Origin: Flavobacteriales bacterium
GTDB lineage: Bacteria; Bacteroidota; Bacteroidia; Flavobacteriales; Flavobacteriaceae
Length of the DNA stretch: 47,771 bases
NCBI GenBank assembly: GCA_026996605.1
Contig: JALWLE010000071.1
Span: 1 to 47,771 of the forward strand
Direction of reading: 5' to 3'
Position numbers and translations under genes: made by a program. Every line of letters starts with the position of its first letter. Positions within the stretch are counted from its first letter, which is position 1. Shown one piece after another: positions 1 to 9,129 of the stretch. Under the pieces are notes generated by a model, which was not told where the DNA came from, ran no database searches, and saw nothing but the letters and a program-made list of their open reading frames with translations.

Positions 1-2
1 TT

Positions 3-725
3 ATTCCCGATGTTAATGTACATTTGAATTTAATCTATGAAAAACTAACGGTTTTTGGTGGCGTAACCGGTGATTTGCATCAGAATTCGCAAAGCGAACT
101 TTATCAAAAAAATCCATATTTGAGTTTAACGCAAACTATACACCCTACACTCGTGCCTTATAATATTTTCGGGGGATTTGAAGGTGCTTTTTCATCGTCA
201 TTTGCTTATGAAGTGCGATTGGGCATAAAGCGCATCAACAATTATACGTTTTTTAATTATACCGGTTTCCAGCCCCCTTTGGCAGGATACGGTATCACTT
301 ATGACGATATGACACAGTCTTATTTTATGACCAAACTTAATATCGGTGTTGGTAAGAAGTTAGATTTAAAGCTCGATTTGACTTATATGCAAAACAATCC
401 GGATAATCTGACAAAAGCCCTGTTTGTGCCGGACTTTGATTTTAAATCCATTCTGATTTTTAAACCGAATGATAAACTGAATATTCACACGACTTTTCAT
501 AGCGTCAGTGAACGCAGTTATGCCATTGGATTGGATAAAAGTTTAAAATCTTATACCGATTTGAATTTGGGTGTCCGCTACAATATTAACAAGCAATTAA
601 CCGGATTTATCGAAGCTTATAATTTGCTCAATCAAGATTATCAAATCTATTATATGTATCCGGTTCAGAAGTTACAATTTATGGCAGGTGTAGCTTACCG
701 GTTTGACATTCCGGTTCAAAAGTAG
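3..725 (+). CDS. TonB-dependent outer-membrane receptor, C-terminal part (cut by left edge)
   Basis: The reading frame is open to the first base of the window, so an in-frame TTG at 24 is internal and not a start. The 241 visible residues alternate polar and hydrophobic strands, as in the C-terminal beta-barrel of a TonB-dependent receptor. Near the end comes the usual plug-receptor signature 'YNLLNQDYQ' followed by 'FMAGVAYRF', a final strand with an aromatic residue close to the C-terminus. Such receptors import siderophores, cobalamin, metals or oligosaccharides through the outer membrane, powered by TonB-ExbBD. The substrate cannot be read from this fragment. The ferric-iron ABC operon 1.3 kb away would fit iron uptake, but it is on the other strand and the link is only inference. 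Confidence 0.8.
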   Translation: MPDVNVHLNLIYEKLTVFGGVTGDLHQNSQSELYQKNPYLSLTQTIHPTLVPYNIFGGFEGAFSSSFAYEVRLGIKRINNYTFFNYTGFQPPLAGYGITYDDMTQSYFMTKLNIGVGKKLDLKLDLTYMQNNPDNLTKALFVPDFDFKSILIFKPNDKLNIHTTFHSVSERSYAIGLDKSLKSYTDLNLGVRYNINKQLTGFIEAYNLLNQDYQIYYMYPVQKLQFMAGVAYRFDIPVQK

Positions 726-759
726 TATATTTACATTTTAACTTTAAAATTTTACCGCT

Positions 760-975
760 ATGAAAAAGAATGTAGGAAATATGGATAAATTGATACGGCT
801 GATTGTTGCCGTAGTCATTTTTATTTTGGTTTATACCAATAAAGTTACCAATCCGACTATGGAATATGTCTTATTGGTTGTAGCATTAATTGCTGCCATT
901 ACATCTTTAATTAATTATTGTCCGGTTTACAGTCTTTTGGGTATTAATACTTGTAGTAAGACGAAAAACCAATAG
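760..975 (+). CDS. Small YgaP-type (DUF2892) membrane protein
   Basis: A 71-residue protein with two hydrophobic segments (about residues 12-27 and 36-53). It begins 'MKKNVGNMDKLIRLI' and ends with 'CPVYSLLGINTC', which are the hallmarks of the YgaP-like transmembrane domain (DUF2892). In YgaP this domain is attached to a rhodanese that handles sulfane sulfur. Here it stands alone, as is common in Bacteroidota. The two cysteines near the C-terminus (in 'CPVYSLLGINTC') are the conserved ones. It starts 34 bp after the receptor gene on the same strand and could share its transcript. The function of stand-alone copies is not established. Confidence 0.82.
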   Translation: MKKNVGNMDKLIRLIVAVVIFILVYTNKVTNPTMEYVLLVVALIAAITSLINYCPVYSLLGINTCSKTKNQ

Positions 976-1059
976 TTTCAAATAGTAAATTGGTTAAGGG
1001 ATAAATGTAAATCTTTTAGGCTTTGTTTTGCGAGATTTGAAACAATCGAATTGTCGTCA

Positions 1060-1782
1060 TTATTTCAAGACTTTGATTTTATAATCGTCAAAATAGGTAA
1101 CGGCGTCGGCTTTGGTCCATAAACCGGTTTTACCTTTGCCGGTAAATGTATCATCGACCACATCAAAGAGTTTTTTGCCGTTGAGATAAACCGTGAAAAG
1201 CCGGTCTTTAGCAACCAATCTCAAGTTGTTCCACCGGTTACCGAGTTTGGGGACATCTATACCGTAAGTTCGTCCTTTGCCGACTAAGGGCAAATCGGAA
1301 CGTTTGCCATTGACAACTTTGTATAAGACGACATTGTCTTCCAAAGGATTGGCACGAACCACATAATAATTATCTGCATCTTTAAAGCGCCATACAAAAC
1401 CACCACCTTGGTCCATTTGACCATTAATGGCTTTAAAACGCAGACTTAAATCGACATTTTTGGCAGACAATCCGTTATAAACCGCTACATTAAAATGATA
1501 ATTGGGGTGTTTGTTTGACAACTGTGCCATGACTTTGTTTCCTTGGTCATTTGTGATTTGCCATTCGGTATGTTGGTCTCTGCCTGTTGCATATTGCGAC
1601 CAATCAGCCGGTAATTTTCCGGATTCATAGTTTTCAAAATCAAAACTTTTTTCGGTTGTTACTTGGGGGATTTGTTGTTGTATTTTGGCAATATATGCCG
1701 CTGTTTTTTTGTCTTGTTCCCGATTTGTGTTTTGACAAGCTGTCAGGACTAAAACTAATGATAAAATGCTTAGTGTTTTCAT
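1060..1782 (-). CDS. Lipoprotein with a laminin-G / GH16-like (DUF1080-type) beta-sandwich domain
   Basis: The protein starts with a lipoprotein signal peptide, 'MKTLSILSLVLVLTACQN', with the lipid-attachment cysteine at residue 16. About residues 40-240 resemble the concanavalin-like fold annotated as DUF1080 or 'family 16 glycoside hydrolase'. Typical stretches are 'SFDFENYESGKLPADW', 'GGFVWRFKDADNYYVVRAN', 'NRWNNLRLVAKDRLFTVYL' and a terminal 'GLWTKADAVTYFDDYKI'. I do not see the EXDXXE catalytic motif of true GH16 enzymes, so binding of sugar or another ligand is as likely as hydrolysis. The gene is monocistronic: fbpC-like lies downstream across about 200 bp of repeat-like intergenic DNA. 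No clear -7 element was found upstream. Confidence 0.7.
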   Translation of the reverse strand: MKTLSILSLVLVLTACQNTNREQDKKTAAYIAKIQQQIPQVTTEKSFDFENYESGKLPADWSQYATGRDQHTEWQITNDQGNKVMAQLSNKHPNYHFNVAVYNGLSAKNVDLSLRFKAINGQMDQGGGFVWRFKDADNYYVVRANPLEDNVVLYKVVNGKRSDLPLVGKGRTYGIDVPKLGNRWNNLRLVAKDRLFTVYLNGKKLFDVVDDTFTGKGKTGLWTKADAVTYFDDYKIKVLK

Positions 1783-1989
1783 ATCTTTTTGATTATTTGA
1801 GTTTTTTTTTCTTTCAGATTATTTTGAACCATATAAGTTCATATAAGTTTTTTTCTTTTGTGTCCTTATGTGTCTTATGTGGTTTTTATTCATTTCAGAT
1901 TTTTCAGATGTTTTGACAAAACGTCAATACTTCTAATTTCTAATTTCCTTTCGCACTTTATCGCTTTCCACTTGGCACTTTTCACTCAT
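1783..1989. repeat. Intergenic spacer made of word-like dispersed repeats
   Basis: No gene is supported here. On the minus strand the right part reads 'AGTGAAAAGTGCCAAGTGG' followed by AAAGCGATAAAGTGCG. The same words recur near 18.0, 33.4 and 37.8 kb. The small palindrome GTTTTGACAAAAC at about 1909-1925 recurs near 24.15 kb. The stretch around 1858-1885, 'TGTGTCCTTATGTGTC' and following, resembles 35.74-35.78 kb. A 109-codon plus-strand reading frame crosses this spacer but overlaps the lipoprotein gene and looks like chance. Confidence 0.5.
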
Positions 1990-2706
1990 TTACCATTCTA
2001 AAAAATACTGCACATAGGCATTGCTTGTTTTTTTTATGTCTTCCGGACTGCCTTCCGCTTCTGTACTTCCTTGATGCAAGACCACAATCTTGTCTGCTAT
2101 GGCAAATGCTTCACGGTGGTCATGCGTGACATATACAATGCTTAAATCAAAATGATCTTTTAAGTGCAGGATATGGGTTAGTAGTTGTTTTTTGAGTTTA
2201 ACATCCAAGCCGGTTAAAGGCTCGTCCATGAGTAAAATTTTCGGTTTTAATACCAATGCCCGTGCAATTGCCACCAACTGTTTTTGTCCGCCGGATAATT
2301 GATGCGGATATTTTTCGGCTTTATCGTTCAAATCGAATAATTTCAATGTATCATCGATAATTTTCTCATAATTTTGGACAGATTGCGCTTGCAAACCGAA
2401 AGCCAAATTTTGATATACATTTAAATGTGGCCATAATGCCAAATCTTGAAAAATAAAACCGGTTTGTCGTTGGTAAGGCGGGATGATTATTTGTCCGTCA
2501 ATAGAGGCTAATTCGTTTAAAATAAAAATTTTTCCTTGATGCGGTGTTTCCAATCCGGCTATCAATCTTAAAATACTGGTCTTACCACTTCCCGAACTGC
2601 CTAACAAACAGGTTATTTGTTGCTTTTCAATGCTTAAATTCAAATCTTTTAAGACCGGTTGTGATTGGTAAGCAAAATTGATATGTTCTAATTTAACGAT
2701 AGACAT
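1990..2706 (-). CDS. fbpC: Ferric-iron type ABC transporter, ATP-binding protein
   Basis: A 238-residue ABC ATPase with all the expected motifs: Walker A GSSGSGKT at 36-43, Q-loop 'FIFQDLALWPHL' near 85-95, signature LSGGQ at 137-141, Walker B 'ILLMDEP' at 157-163 and the switch histidine in 'VTHDH' at 195. It lacks the long C-terminal regulatory domain of FbpC/PotA proteins of about 350 aa, so it is a short version. It is the last gene of a three-gene operon. Its start overlaps the end of the permease gene by 14 bp, which implies translational coupling. It should energise import by the permease. The iron assignment rests on the binding protein, and a thiamine, phosphonate or spermidine substrate is not formally excluded. 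Confidence 0.85.
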   Translation of the reverse strand: MSIVKLEHINFAYQSQPVLKDLNLSIEKQQITCLLGSSGSGKTSILRLIAGLETPHQGKIFILNELASIDGQIIIPPYQRQTGFIFQDLALWPHLNVYQNLAFGLQAQSVQNYEKIIDDTLKLFDLNDKAEKYPHQLSGGQKQLVAIARALVLKPKILLMDEPLTGLDVKLKKQLLTHILHLKDHFDLSIVYVTHDHREAFAIADKIVVLHQGSTEAEGSPEDIKKTSNAYVQYFLEW

Positions 2707-4267
2707 TTTTGGAAATCAATAAATTTTTAAGAATTAAATACAGCAAACTAACAGCCGATAAAGTTACGGTAAAAAAGACAAAAATCATAGCGCTTGTTAA
2801 AGATTGTGAGGCGTTTGCCATCATCGTAAAAACTTTAACTGAAACAGGTTGTGTGCCGGGCGGAAAGGTCATAATGGGAATAGCCAAATCATTTGACATT
2901 AAAATAAAATTAAGGATAAATACCGCTAAAATAGCAGGCGTCATTAAAGGCAAATAGATAGTTTTAAAGCGTTTAAAGGTTGAAGCGCCTGTTAATTGTG
3001 CCGCTTCGTCCAACGAAAATGGTATCTGCCGGGTGGTATTTTGCAGCATTTTTAAGGCGATAAAACCGTATTTGCCGACAAAACCGATAATTAAAATTAC
3101 GACACTGCTATATATCCAACCCAAAACAGGACGGTTATAAAAATAAATCAGGCTGATACCGTAAACCATTGCCGGAAGTCCGAATGTGGTTAGTAAAATA
3201 AGGTTTGTCCAACGAATCAACCGGTGTTCTTGGCGTTTGTGATGCCATGAGAAGTAACTAAAAATCAGGGCAACGACTATAGCGATAATACTTCCGGTCG
3301 CAGCCCATATAAAACTATCGATAAAAGCCGGTTGTAAAATTTTAAATGCTTGGAAAACCGTTTGGTATCCGGATTTTAAAGCTTGTAAACTCAACATTAA
3401 AAACGGTACGATGACAGATAAGAATACCCAAAATATTAATAACGCTTTTATATAAATTCGTTGTTTTTTGAATCTAAATAAATAACCGGTATTACCACGA
3501 TTTCCAACGGACAGAAAAGGGGCTTTGGATATGAAATGTGATTCTGTCCATAATAGCCATAAACTAATAACTACCAGTAGAGTAGATTGGATGATAGCTA
3601 AATTATAATTGTAAAATGCCGAAAAATTGGTAAAAATTTCAGTTGTAAATACTTTGACACTGAACAATGCAGGCACTGAAAATTCTGATAAACTAAAAAT
3701 AAAAATCAAAATAAATGCCGTCCAAAATGCCGGTTTGACAAGTGGTAAACTGATTTTGAGAATTGTGTTTTTTGGGGAACTTATTGTTAAAGCTGCTTCT
3801 TCCAAGCTTTTATCGACATTGGATAAAGCGTTACCAATGATTAAGATTGCCAAAGGTGTGTAAATGAGTGTTTGTACCCAAATAATCCCTGCCACAGACG
3901 ATACCCATAGGTTGTTGTCAAATGTCACATAAAAGAAATCTTGCCAAGCCACTGCCCAAATGTAGGGCGATAAAATGAGTGGCATTAACAAGATCAGTTT
4001 GTAAAACGTTTTGTATTTGAGAGGTGTTTTATAAAGCAGAAATCCCAATAGTCCACCTATCAGTGTGCTTAAGCCGGCAACCAATCCTGACCATAATATA
4101 CTTTTGAATAATAGTTTAATACTTTGGAAATCAATATTTTGTATATTTTCAGTAAAATGACTATCTTGAAAAATAACAAGTGAATACGTATAAATGACCG
4201 GCAATGCAATTAATAGAACCAATAGGACAAAAACAAAATAAGCCAATATTTTTAATTGCCGATCCAT
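2693..4267 (-). CDS. fbpB: Ferric-iron type ABC transporter, fused double permease
   Basis: A 524-residue inner-membrane protein with about 12 hydrophobic segments and two copies of the binding-protein-dependent permease domain. Each copy has an EAA loop that docks the ATPase: 'EEAALTISSPKNTILKISLP' in the first half and 'LDEAAQLTGASTFKRFKTIY' in the second. This fused layout and length are typical of FbpB/AfuB permeases for ferric iron. The gene overlaps the binding-protein gene upstream by 16 bp and the ATPase gene downstream by 14 bp. Two open frames on the opposite strand (2709-2957 and 3627-3863) are shadows. Confidence 0.86.
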   Translation of the reverse strand: MDRQLKILAYFVFVLLVLLIALPVIYTYSLVIFQDSHFTENIQNIDFQSIKLLFKSILWSGLVAGLSTLIGGLLGFLLYKTPLKYKTFYKLILLMPLILSPYIWAVAWQDFFYVTFDNNLWVSSVAGIIWVQTLIYTPLAILIIGNALSNVDKSLEEAALTISSPKNTILKISLPLVKPAFWTAFILIFIFSLSEFSVPALFSVKVFTTEIFTNFSAFYNYNLAIIQSTLLVVISLWLLWTESHFISKAPFLSVGNRGNTGYLFRFKKQRIYIKALLIFWVFLSVIVPFLMLSLQALKSGYQTVFQAFKILQPAFIDSFIWAATGSIIAIVVALIFSYFSWHHKRQEHRLIRWTNLILLTTFGLPAMVYGISLIYFYNRPVLGWIYSSVVILIIGFVGKYGFIALKMLQNTTRQIPFSLDEAAQLTGASTFKRFKTIYLPLMTPAILAVFILNFILMSNDLAIPIMTFPPGTQPVSVKVFTMMANASQSLTSAMIFVFFTVTLSAVSLLYLILKNLLISKNVYR

Positions 4268-5259
4268 TCTTTTAAATAGTTTTGAATATTTTCAAGTGTT
4301 TGAGCCGTTTGGTCATAATTGATAGTCATGGGAATGATATCGTCTAGAGAGGGAATACCTTTAGGTGTTGGAACGGATTTATGAAGTGGCATTTGGGCGC
4401 ATAGTTTGGCAAGCTTGGCTTCGGTAGATTTTTGTAAAAGAAAATCGATGAGTTTTTTGCCGTTTTTGTTGTTTGGACTGTTTTTTATCAGGCAAAGTGT
4501 ATTAGGCATAATCAAGGTGCCAAGTGGTTGTGTGCCGTTTTGGTCTAAAAAGACCATACCGACATCCGGATTTTCTTTCATGGCTTCAAAAGCATCGTCG
4601 GTATCGGTCAGTCCGCAAGCCAATTGTCCTTTGCTAACGCGGTCTTTAACATCACCGTTACTGGTAGCAATTACAACTTGATTGTGCTTTAAACCCGACA
4701 TAAATTCTTTAGCTTTTTGATCACCTAACGCTGAGAACAAAGCTGCAATATGAAAAGTGGTAGTGCCAAACAACGGATTGGCAATAGCAACTTGACCTTT
4801 GTATGCCGGTTTGGTCAAGTCAAAAATTGACTGAGGTACTTGTTCCGGTTTAAGGCGTTTTTTATTGTAAATCAAAACACGGGCACGTGCCGAGAAACCG
4901 GTCCAATATCCTTCGGGGTCTTTAAATACGGCGGGTATATCAGCCGCCTGAGGTGAATGGTAAACAGTGCTGATACCTTTATTTTTTAATACAATAGTAC
5001 GAACCGGATCGCCACTCCAAAATACATCTGCTTGCGGATAATTTTTTTCAGCAATCAAACGGTTTAATACACCGGTGGACTTGGTTTCTTCAGTATCAAA
5101 AACGGCTTTGACTTTAATACCGGTTTCTTTTTCAAAATCTTGTAAAATCGGTTCGGAAAAAATTTGATCGACACTGGTATAAACGACTACTTCGTCAGCT
5201 TTATGTTGACAAGCGGTCAGTATGGCAATGGATGATAAGATTAGAAATATTTTTTTCAT
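4252..5259 (-). CDS. fbpA: Ferric-iron type ABC transporter, substrate-binding lipoprotein
   Basis: A 335-residue extracytoplasmic solute-binding protein. I start it at the ATG at 5257-5259 ('MKKIFLILSSIAILTACQ', lipid cysteine at residue 17) rather than at an in-frame GTG two codons upstream. The mature part begins 'VVVYTSVDQIFSEPIL', continues with 'FDTEETKSTGVLNRLIAEK' and 'ADVFWSGDP', and has 'LTDTDDAFEA' further on. This is the pattern of the FbpA/FutA family of Fe3+-binding proteins. First gene of the fbpABC-type operon. A TATCTTTA element about 30 bp upstream (minus strand, 5291-5298) is a one-mismatch -7 box. A thiamine- or molybdate-type ligand is less likely. Confidence 0.85.
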   Translation of the reverse strand: MKKIFLILSSIAILTACQHKADEVVVYTSVDQIFSEPILQDFEKETGIKVKAVFDTEETKSTGVLNRLIAEKNYPQADVFWSGDPVRTIVLKNKGISTVYHSPQAADIPAVFKDPEGYWTGFSARARVLIYNKKRLKPEQVPQSIFDLTKPAYKGQVAIANPLFGTTTFHIAALFSALGDQKAKEFMSGLKHNQVVIATSNGDVKDRVSKGQLACGLTDTDDAFEAMKENPDVGMVFLDQNGTQPLGTLIMPNTLCLIKNSPNNKNGKKLIDFLLQKSTEAKLAKLCAQMPLHKSVPTPKGIPSLDDIIPMTINYDQTAQTLENIQNYLKEWIGN

Positions 5260-5290
5260 GGTCACTTTAAAAATTCAAAATATTTTAGGG

Positions 5291-5298
5291 TAAAGATA
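5291..5298 (-). promoter_or_regulatory. Possible -7 box of the iron ABC operon
   Basis: On the minus strand it reads TATCTTTA, one mismatch from the Bacteroidota -7 consensus TAnnTTTG. It sits about 30 bp upstream of the fbpA-like ATG. No good -33 TTTG is visible. I did not recognise a Fur box with confidence. Confidence 0.35.
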
Positions 5299-5342
5299 CA
5301 AAAGATAAATAGTTCTTTTTATAGTTGATTGCTATTAGAAAC

Positions 5343-5376
5343 AAAAAAATCCTGCTGATACCGGCAGGATTTTTTT
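5343..5376 (-). terminator. Rho-independent terminator after the thioredoxin-like gene
   Basis: A perfect inverted repeat with arms 5343-5355 and 5364-5376 (core AATCCTGC / GCAGGATT extended by A and T runs) around an 8-base loop. It lies just after the stop of the minus-strand thioredoxin-like gene and ends in a T-run on that strand. It can also work on the other strand, but no plus-strand gene needs it. Confidence 0.85.
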
Positions 5377-5392
5377 GTGAATTAAAAAGATT

Positions 5393-5848
5393 TTACTTAT
5401 TTTTTTCAATGATTTCCTTAAAAAATTTCAAATCCCGTTCGGGATGCCCGTACATATAGCCGGATATTTTTCCTAGTACCGTTTTACCGTCCGGTGAAAC
5501 AGCTACAAAAGTCGGCACACCACCTTGATGATATTTACGCGCAAGTGCTTGATTTTTCATGCGTTGTTCAGTGGACATAGGTTTACGTCTGGGAAAATCA
5601 ACCATAACTAAAACCACCTTTTTGGCAAGTTTTTCAAATTCAGGATTAGGAAATAAATCATTATGCATGGCACGACAAGGCGGACACCAATCTGAACCTG
5701 TAAACAGCATAACTATCGGTTTGTGTTCTTTTTGTGCAATAGCTTTAGCTTGTTCAAAATCTGTCAGCCATTTCAATTCGGTTTTGTGTTCTTGTGCCGG
5801 CATCAAATGCCAAGCAAAAATTAAAATTAACAGAAATGTTTTTTTCAT
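5393..5848 (-). CDS. Secreted thioredoxin-family protein
   Basis: A 151-residue protein with a cleavable signal peptide ending about 'HLMPAQE' and a thioredoxin fold. The redox motif is 'SDWCPPCRAMHNDLF', with cysteines at 55 and 58. The cis-proline region is 'QGGVPTFVAVSPDG'. The length and the 'KPIVMLFTGSDWCPPC' entry put it with the thioredoxin_7/DUF255-like periplasmic proteins. It probably reduces or isomerises disulfides in the cell envelope. It stands alone, with its own terminator. A TATTTTTG -7 box lies about 45 bp upstream on the minus strand (5893-5900). Confidence 0.83.
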   Translation of the reverse strand: MKKTFLLILIFAWHLMPAQEHKTELKWLTDFEQAKAIAQKEHKPIVMLFTGSDWCPPCRAMHNDLFPNPEFEKLAKKVVLVMVDFPRRKPMSTEQRMKNQALARKYHQGGVPTFVAVSPDGKTVLGKISGYMYGHPERDLKFFKEIIEKNK

Positions 5849-5892
5849 ATTTTAAAGTTTAAATTATTTAATGAATTTTACAATTATAATGC

Positions 5893-5900
5893 CAAAAATA
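5893..5900 (-). promoter_or_regulatory. Possible -7 box of the thioredoxin-like gene
   Basis: The minus strand reads TATTTTTG, a full match to TAnnTTTG. It sits 45 bp before the ATG. No -33 TTTG stands at the expected distance in this AT-rich spacer, so support is moderate. Confidence 0.4.
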
Positions 5901-6000
5901 ATAAAGTTTTAATAATAAAATTGAATTTAGTTAGAGAAAATGTATCACTCAAACTTTTTTTTTGTATATTAGTCGGATAATTAACTAAAAAACATAAATT

Positions 6001-9000
6001 ATGAGAAAAATTACATTTTGGCTGCTATTTTTTTTAGTTGCGATTTTATCTCATTTGAATGCACAAACTGAAAGTTTTGAAACCACAGCCGTTGGTAGCA
6101 TTCCAAATGGATGGGTTAAATATCAATCAGAAACGGATGATCCCGGTTTTCAAGTTATGGACCAAACCGGTTTTGCACATGACGGTACCAAATATTTGGT
6201 GCACGAAGGTGTTGATTTGGCTGCTGAATCTACATCTTGGGTTGTAAGTAATGTTATACATGTTGGAACTGGATATGAATTATCTTTTTATTGGCGAGGT
6301 CGTTGGACAAGTGCTTACAACTTTACGGCTGTTTATATTTCAACAGGTTCGAATGATCCCATTGCTAATCCGGGTGATTTTACCATGATAGAAGAATTAT
6401 CACCAACTAATTTTCCTAATACATGGTTACAATGGAACAAAGCCATGTATGATATGTCATCATATGCCAATCAAAATATTTATATAGCTTTTAAATATAT
6501 AGGCGATCATGCACATGATTTTTTTGTTGATGAAGTCAATATAGCGCCAATGCCTTATTGTGAACTTCCCGATAACTTATCAATTACTAATAGAGGTTTA
6601 GATTTTCTGGATGTTCAATGGGATTCGGTTGTAGGTGTAACAGATTATGAATTGGTTTGGGGATCTCCCGGCTTTAATCCGGATGCTCCGGGCAATACTC
6701 CAGTTCTTGTTAGTAATACAACAACTTATCATATTGACGGATTGACGCAGTCCACTTCCTATGAGATTTATGTGCGAAGTGTTTGCTCAAGTTATAATCA
6801 CAGTCCATGGAACGGACCAACAACCGGTATGACATCAGGTCCTCCACCTGCAAATGACGACTGTTCAAATGCTATAGATTTAACTGTCTTTGATTATGGG
6901 GCATCTATTGGAAATGAAACTCCAGGTGATACTACTAATGCAACAGACAGTAATCAACATCCCAGTTGTGATGATTTTGGTACGAATTTGGACGTTTGGT
7001 ACACTTTTACGGTTCCAACCGGAACTACAACGGTAATTGTTAAAACTGGTGGTGCGCAAGGGAGTTTTATTGAAGCAGCGCTTTATGATACTTGTGGTGG
7101 TGTTGAAATATTTTGTCAGGGTACTGGTAGTTCTAAAACTTTTGGAGGCTTGACAGAGGGTACTACATATACCTTGCAAGTTTGGCATGACGATTTTAAT
7201 TCCGGAGCATTCAATATTGCTGTTGAAAAAGCACCTCCGGCTCCTGCAAATGACTATTGTTCAAATGCTATAGATTTAACTGTCTTTGATTATGGGGCAT
7301 CCGTTGGAAATGAAACTCTCGGTGATACTACTAATGCTACCGACAGTTATCAACATCCCAGTTGTGATGATTTTGGTATAAATTTAGACTTATGGTACAC
7401 TTTTACAGTTCCTTCGGGAACAACCGATATTATTGTTAAAACCGGTGGTGTAAATGGAGATAATATTGAAGCTGCTTTGTATGATAGTTGTGGTGGAACA
7501 GAACTGGATTGTCAAAATAATGGTTCTTTTAAACTTTTTTATGGATTAACTTCCGGAACAACCTATATACTTCAAGTTTGGCATGACGATTTTAATGCCG
7601 GTGAATTTACAATTGCTGTTGAAAAAGCTCCGGCTGCACCAACTAATGATGAATGTTCCGGAGCCATAGATTTAACTGTTTATGATTATGGCGCTTCTGC
7701 CGGAAATGAAACACTCGGAAACACATCATTTGCTACAGATAGCAATATACATCCCAGCTGTGATGATGCCGGTACAAATTTAGACTTATGGTATTCATTT
7801 ACGGTTCCGGCAGGTGAAACAAGTGTTATTGTTAAAACCGGAGGAGCTAATGGTGATGATATAGAGGCTGCTTTGTATGATAGTTGCGGTGGAACTGAAA
7901 TAGAATGTCAAAATAATAGTTCCAGTAAAATTTTCTCAGGGCTGACTTCCGGAACAACCTATATACTTCAAGTTTGGCATGATGACTTTAATGCAGGTGA
8001 TTTTAATATTGCTATAGAAAAAAGTCCGTCAGCTATTCCGGCTAATGATGACTGTGACAATGCAGAAAGCTTAACGGTTAATCCGGATGATGTGTGTAGT
8101 GTTGTGACTCATGGAACGACAGTAAATGCGACTGCATCTTCACAACCGGATGATGTTACAGGAACACCAAATAATGATGTTTGGTACACTTTTGTTGCAA
8201 CCAATTCTTCACATACAATAGAGTTGTTAAATGTAACACCCGTTATTGGAACATCAACCGATATGGGCATGGGCTTATATGATGGTACTAATGGATGTTC
8301 TAGTTTGAGTTTAATTCAAGATAGTGACCCGAATACCATGTTGGTGAGCGGTTTAACAGTTGGTACAACATATTATTTAAGAGTTTACGGTTGGTCATCA
8401 TCTGTGACCGGACAAGAATTTGATGTTTGTGTGAACACGCCGCCGCCACCACCTGCTAATGATAATTGTACCAATTCTACAGCCTTGACAGTTACAGCTA
8501 CATGTACATCTATAACAGCAACTAATGTTAGTGCTTCAGATTCCGGTGTTTCCGACCCCGGTTGCGCCAGTTATTCTGGTGGTGATGTTTGGTTTAGCTT
8601 TATAGTTCCGGCATCCGGTAATGCAACTATTGAAACAACTGAAATTTCCGGAAGCAATTTGAATGATACCGGTATGGCGGTTTATGATGGAAGTTGTGGT
8701 AGTTTGAATTTAATAGAATGTGATGATGATGATGGTGCCGGACTTTTCTCTCAAATTATTGTGACTGGAAGAACCCCGGGTGAAACTTTATATGTTAGAG
8801 TATGGGAATATGGTAATAACAGTTTTGGAGAATTTGGAATTTGTGTCTATGATTCTTCAGTTTCTATTACAGAAAGTGACATTGAAGGTTTAGAATTTTA
8901 TCCTAATCCTGTTTCAAATACTTTAAATATTCAAGCTAAGAAAAATATAGAAACTGTTATTATTTATAACATTAGTGGGCAAGAAGTCATAAAATTGCAA

Positions 9001-9111
9001 CCTAATGCAGTTAAGCAACAAATTGATATGAGTCACTTAACTAACGGTATGTATTTTGTCAAAGTTAAAGTTAATGGAAAAATATCTGCTTTTAAAGTCG
9101 TAAAAAAATAA
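6001..9111 (+). CDS. Large T9SS-secreted multidomain adhesin-like protein
   Basis: 1036 residues. After the signal peptide ('LFFLVAILSHLNAQ') comes a cleaved-adhesin/MAM-like jelly-roll domain (about 22-180, 'ESFETTAVGSIPNGWVKYQ'). A fibronectin type III domain follows (about 185-275, 'STSYEIYVRSVC'). Then come five related domains of about 130 residues (from 282, 413, 546, 680 and 818), each opening 'ND.C.NA..LTV' with paired cysteines, 'DVWYTFTVP' and a closing 'GTTY.LQVW'. A T9SS type A sorting domain ('LEFYPNPVSNTLNIQ' to 'FKVVKK') ends the protein. The first two 130-aa repeats are almost identical in DNA at their 5' ends (near 6852 and 7246), a sign of recent duplication or gene conversion. 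The product should be exported by T9SS and anchored on or shed from the surface. Its ligand is unknown. Confidence 0.85.
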   Translation: MRKITFWLLFFLVAILSHLNAQTESFETTAVGSIPNGWVKYQSETDDPGFQVMDQTGFAHDGTKYLVHEGVDLAAESTSWVVSNVIHVGTGYELSFYWRGRWTSAYNFTAVYISTGSNDPIANPGDFTMIEELSPTNFPNTWLQWNKAMYDMSSYANQNIYIAFKYIGDHAHDFFVDEVNIAPMPYCELPDNLSITNRGLDFLDVQWDSVVGVTDYELVWGSPGFNPDAPGNTPVLVSNTTTYHIDGLTQSTSYEIYVRSVCSSYNHSPWNGPTTGMTSGPPPANDDCSNAIDLTVFDYGASIGNETPGDTTNATDSNQHPSCDDFGTNLDVWYTFTVPTGTTTVIVKTGGAQGSFIEAALYDTCGGVEIFCQGTGSSKTFGGLTEGTTYTLQVWHDDFNSGAFNIAVEKAPPAPANDYCSNAIDLTVFDYGASVGNETLGDTTNATDSYQHPSCDDFGINLDLWYTFTVPSGTTDIIVKTGGVNGDNIEAALYDSCGGTELDCQNNGSFKLFYGLTSGTTYILQVWHDDFNAGEFTIAVEKAPAAPTNDECSGAIDLTVYDYGASAGNETLGNTSFATDSNIHPSCDDAGTNLDLWYSFTVPAGETSVIVKTGGANGDDIEAALYDSCGGTEIECQNNSSSKIFSGLTSGTTYILQVWHDDFNAGDFNIAIEKSPSAIPANDDCDNAESLTVNPDDVCSVVTHGTTVNATASSQPDDVTGTPNNDVWYTFVATNSSHTIELLNVTPVIGTSTDMGMGLYDGTNGCSSLSLIQDSDPNTMLVSGLTVGTTYYLRVYGWSSSVTGQEFDVCVNTPPPPPANDNCTNSTALTVTATCTSITATNVSASDSGVSDPGCASYSGGDVWFSFIVPASGNATIETTEISGSNLNDTGMAVYDGSCGSLNLIECDDDDGAGLFSQIIVTGRTPGETLYVRVWEYGNNSFGEFGICVYDSSVSITESDIEGLEFYPNPVSNTLNIQAKKNIETVIIYNISGQEVIKLQPNAVKQQIDMSHLTNGMYFVKVKVNGKISAFKVVKK

Positions 9112-9129
9112 TTTTTTTCATAACAACAT

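Noticed and set aside
1587-1916. 109-codon plus-strand frame
   Set aside because: It overlaps the lipoprotein gene on the other strand and continues into repeat-like spacer; no signal or family resemblance.
2709-3863. Plus-strand frames inside the iron permease gene (2709-2957, 3627-3863)
   Set aside because: Antisense shadows of a clear family member; no start context.
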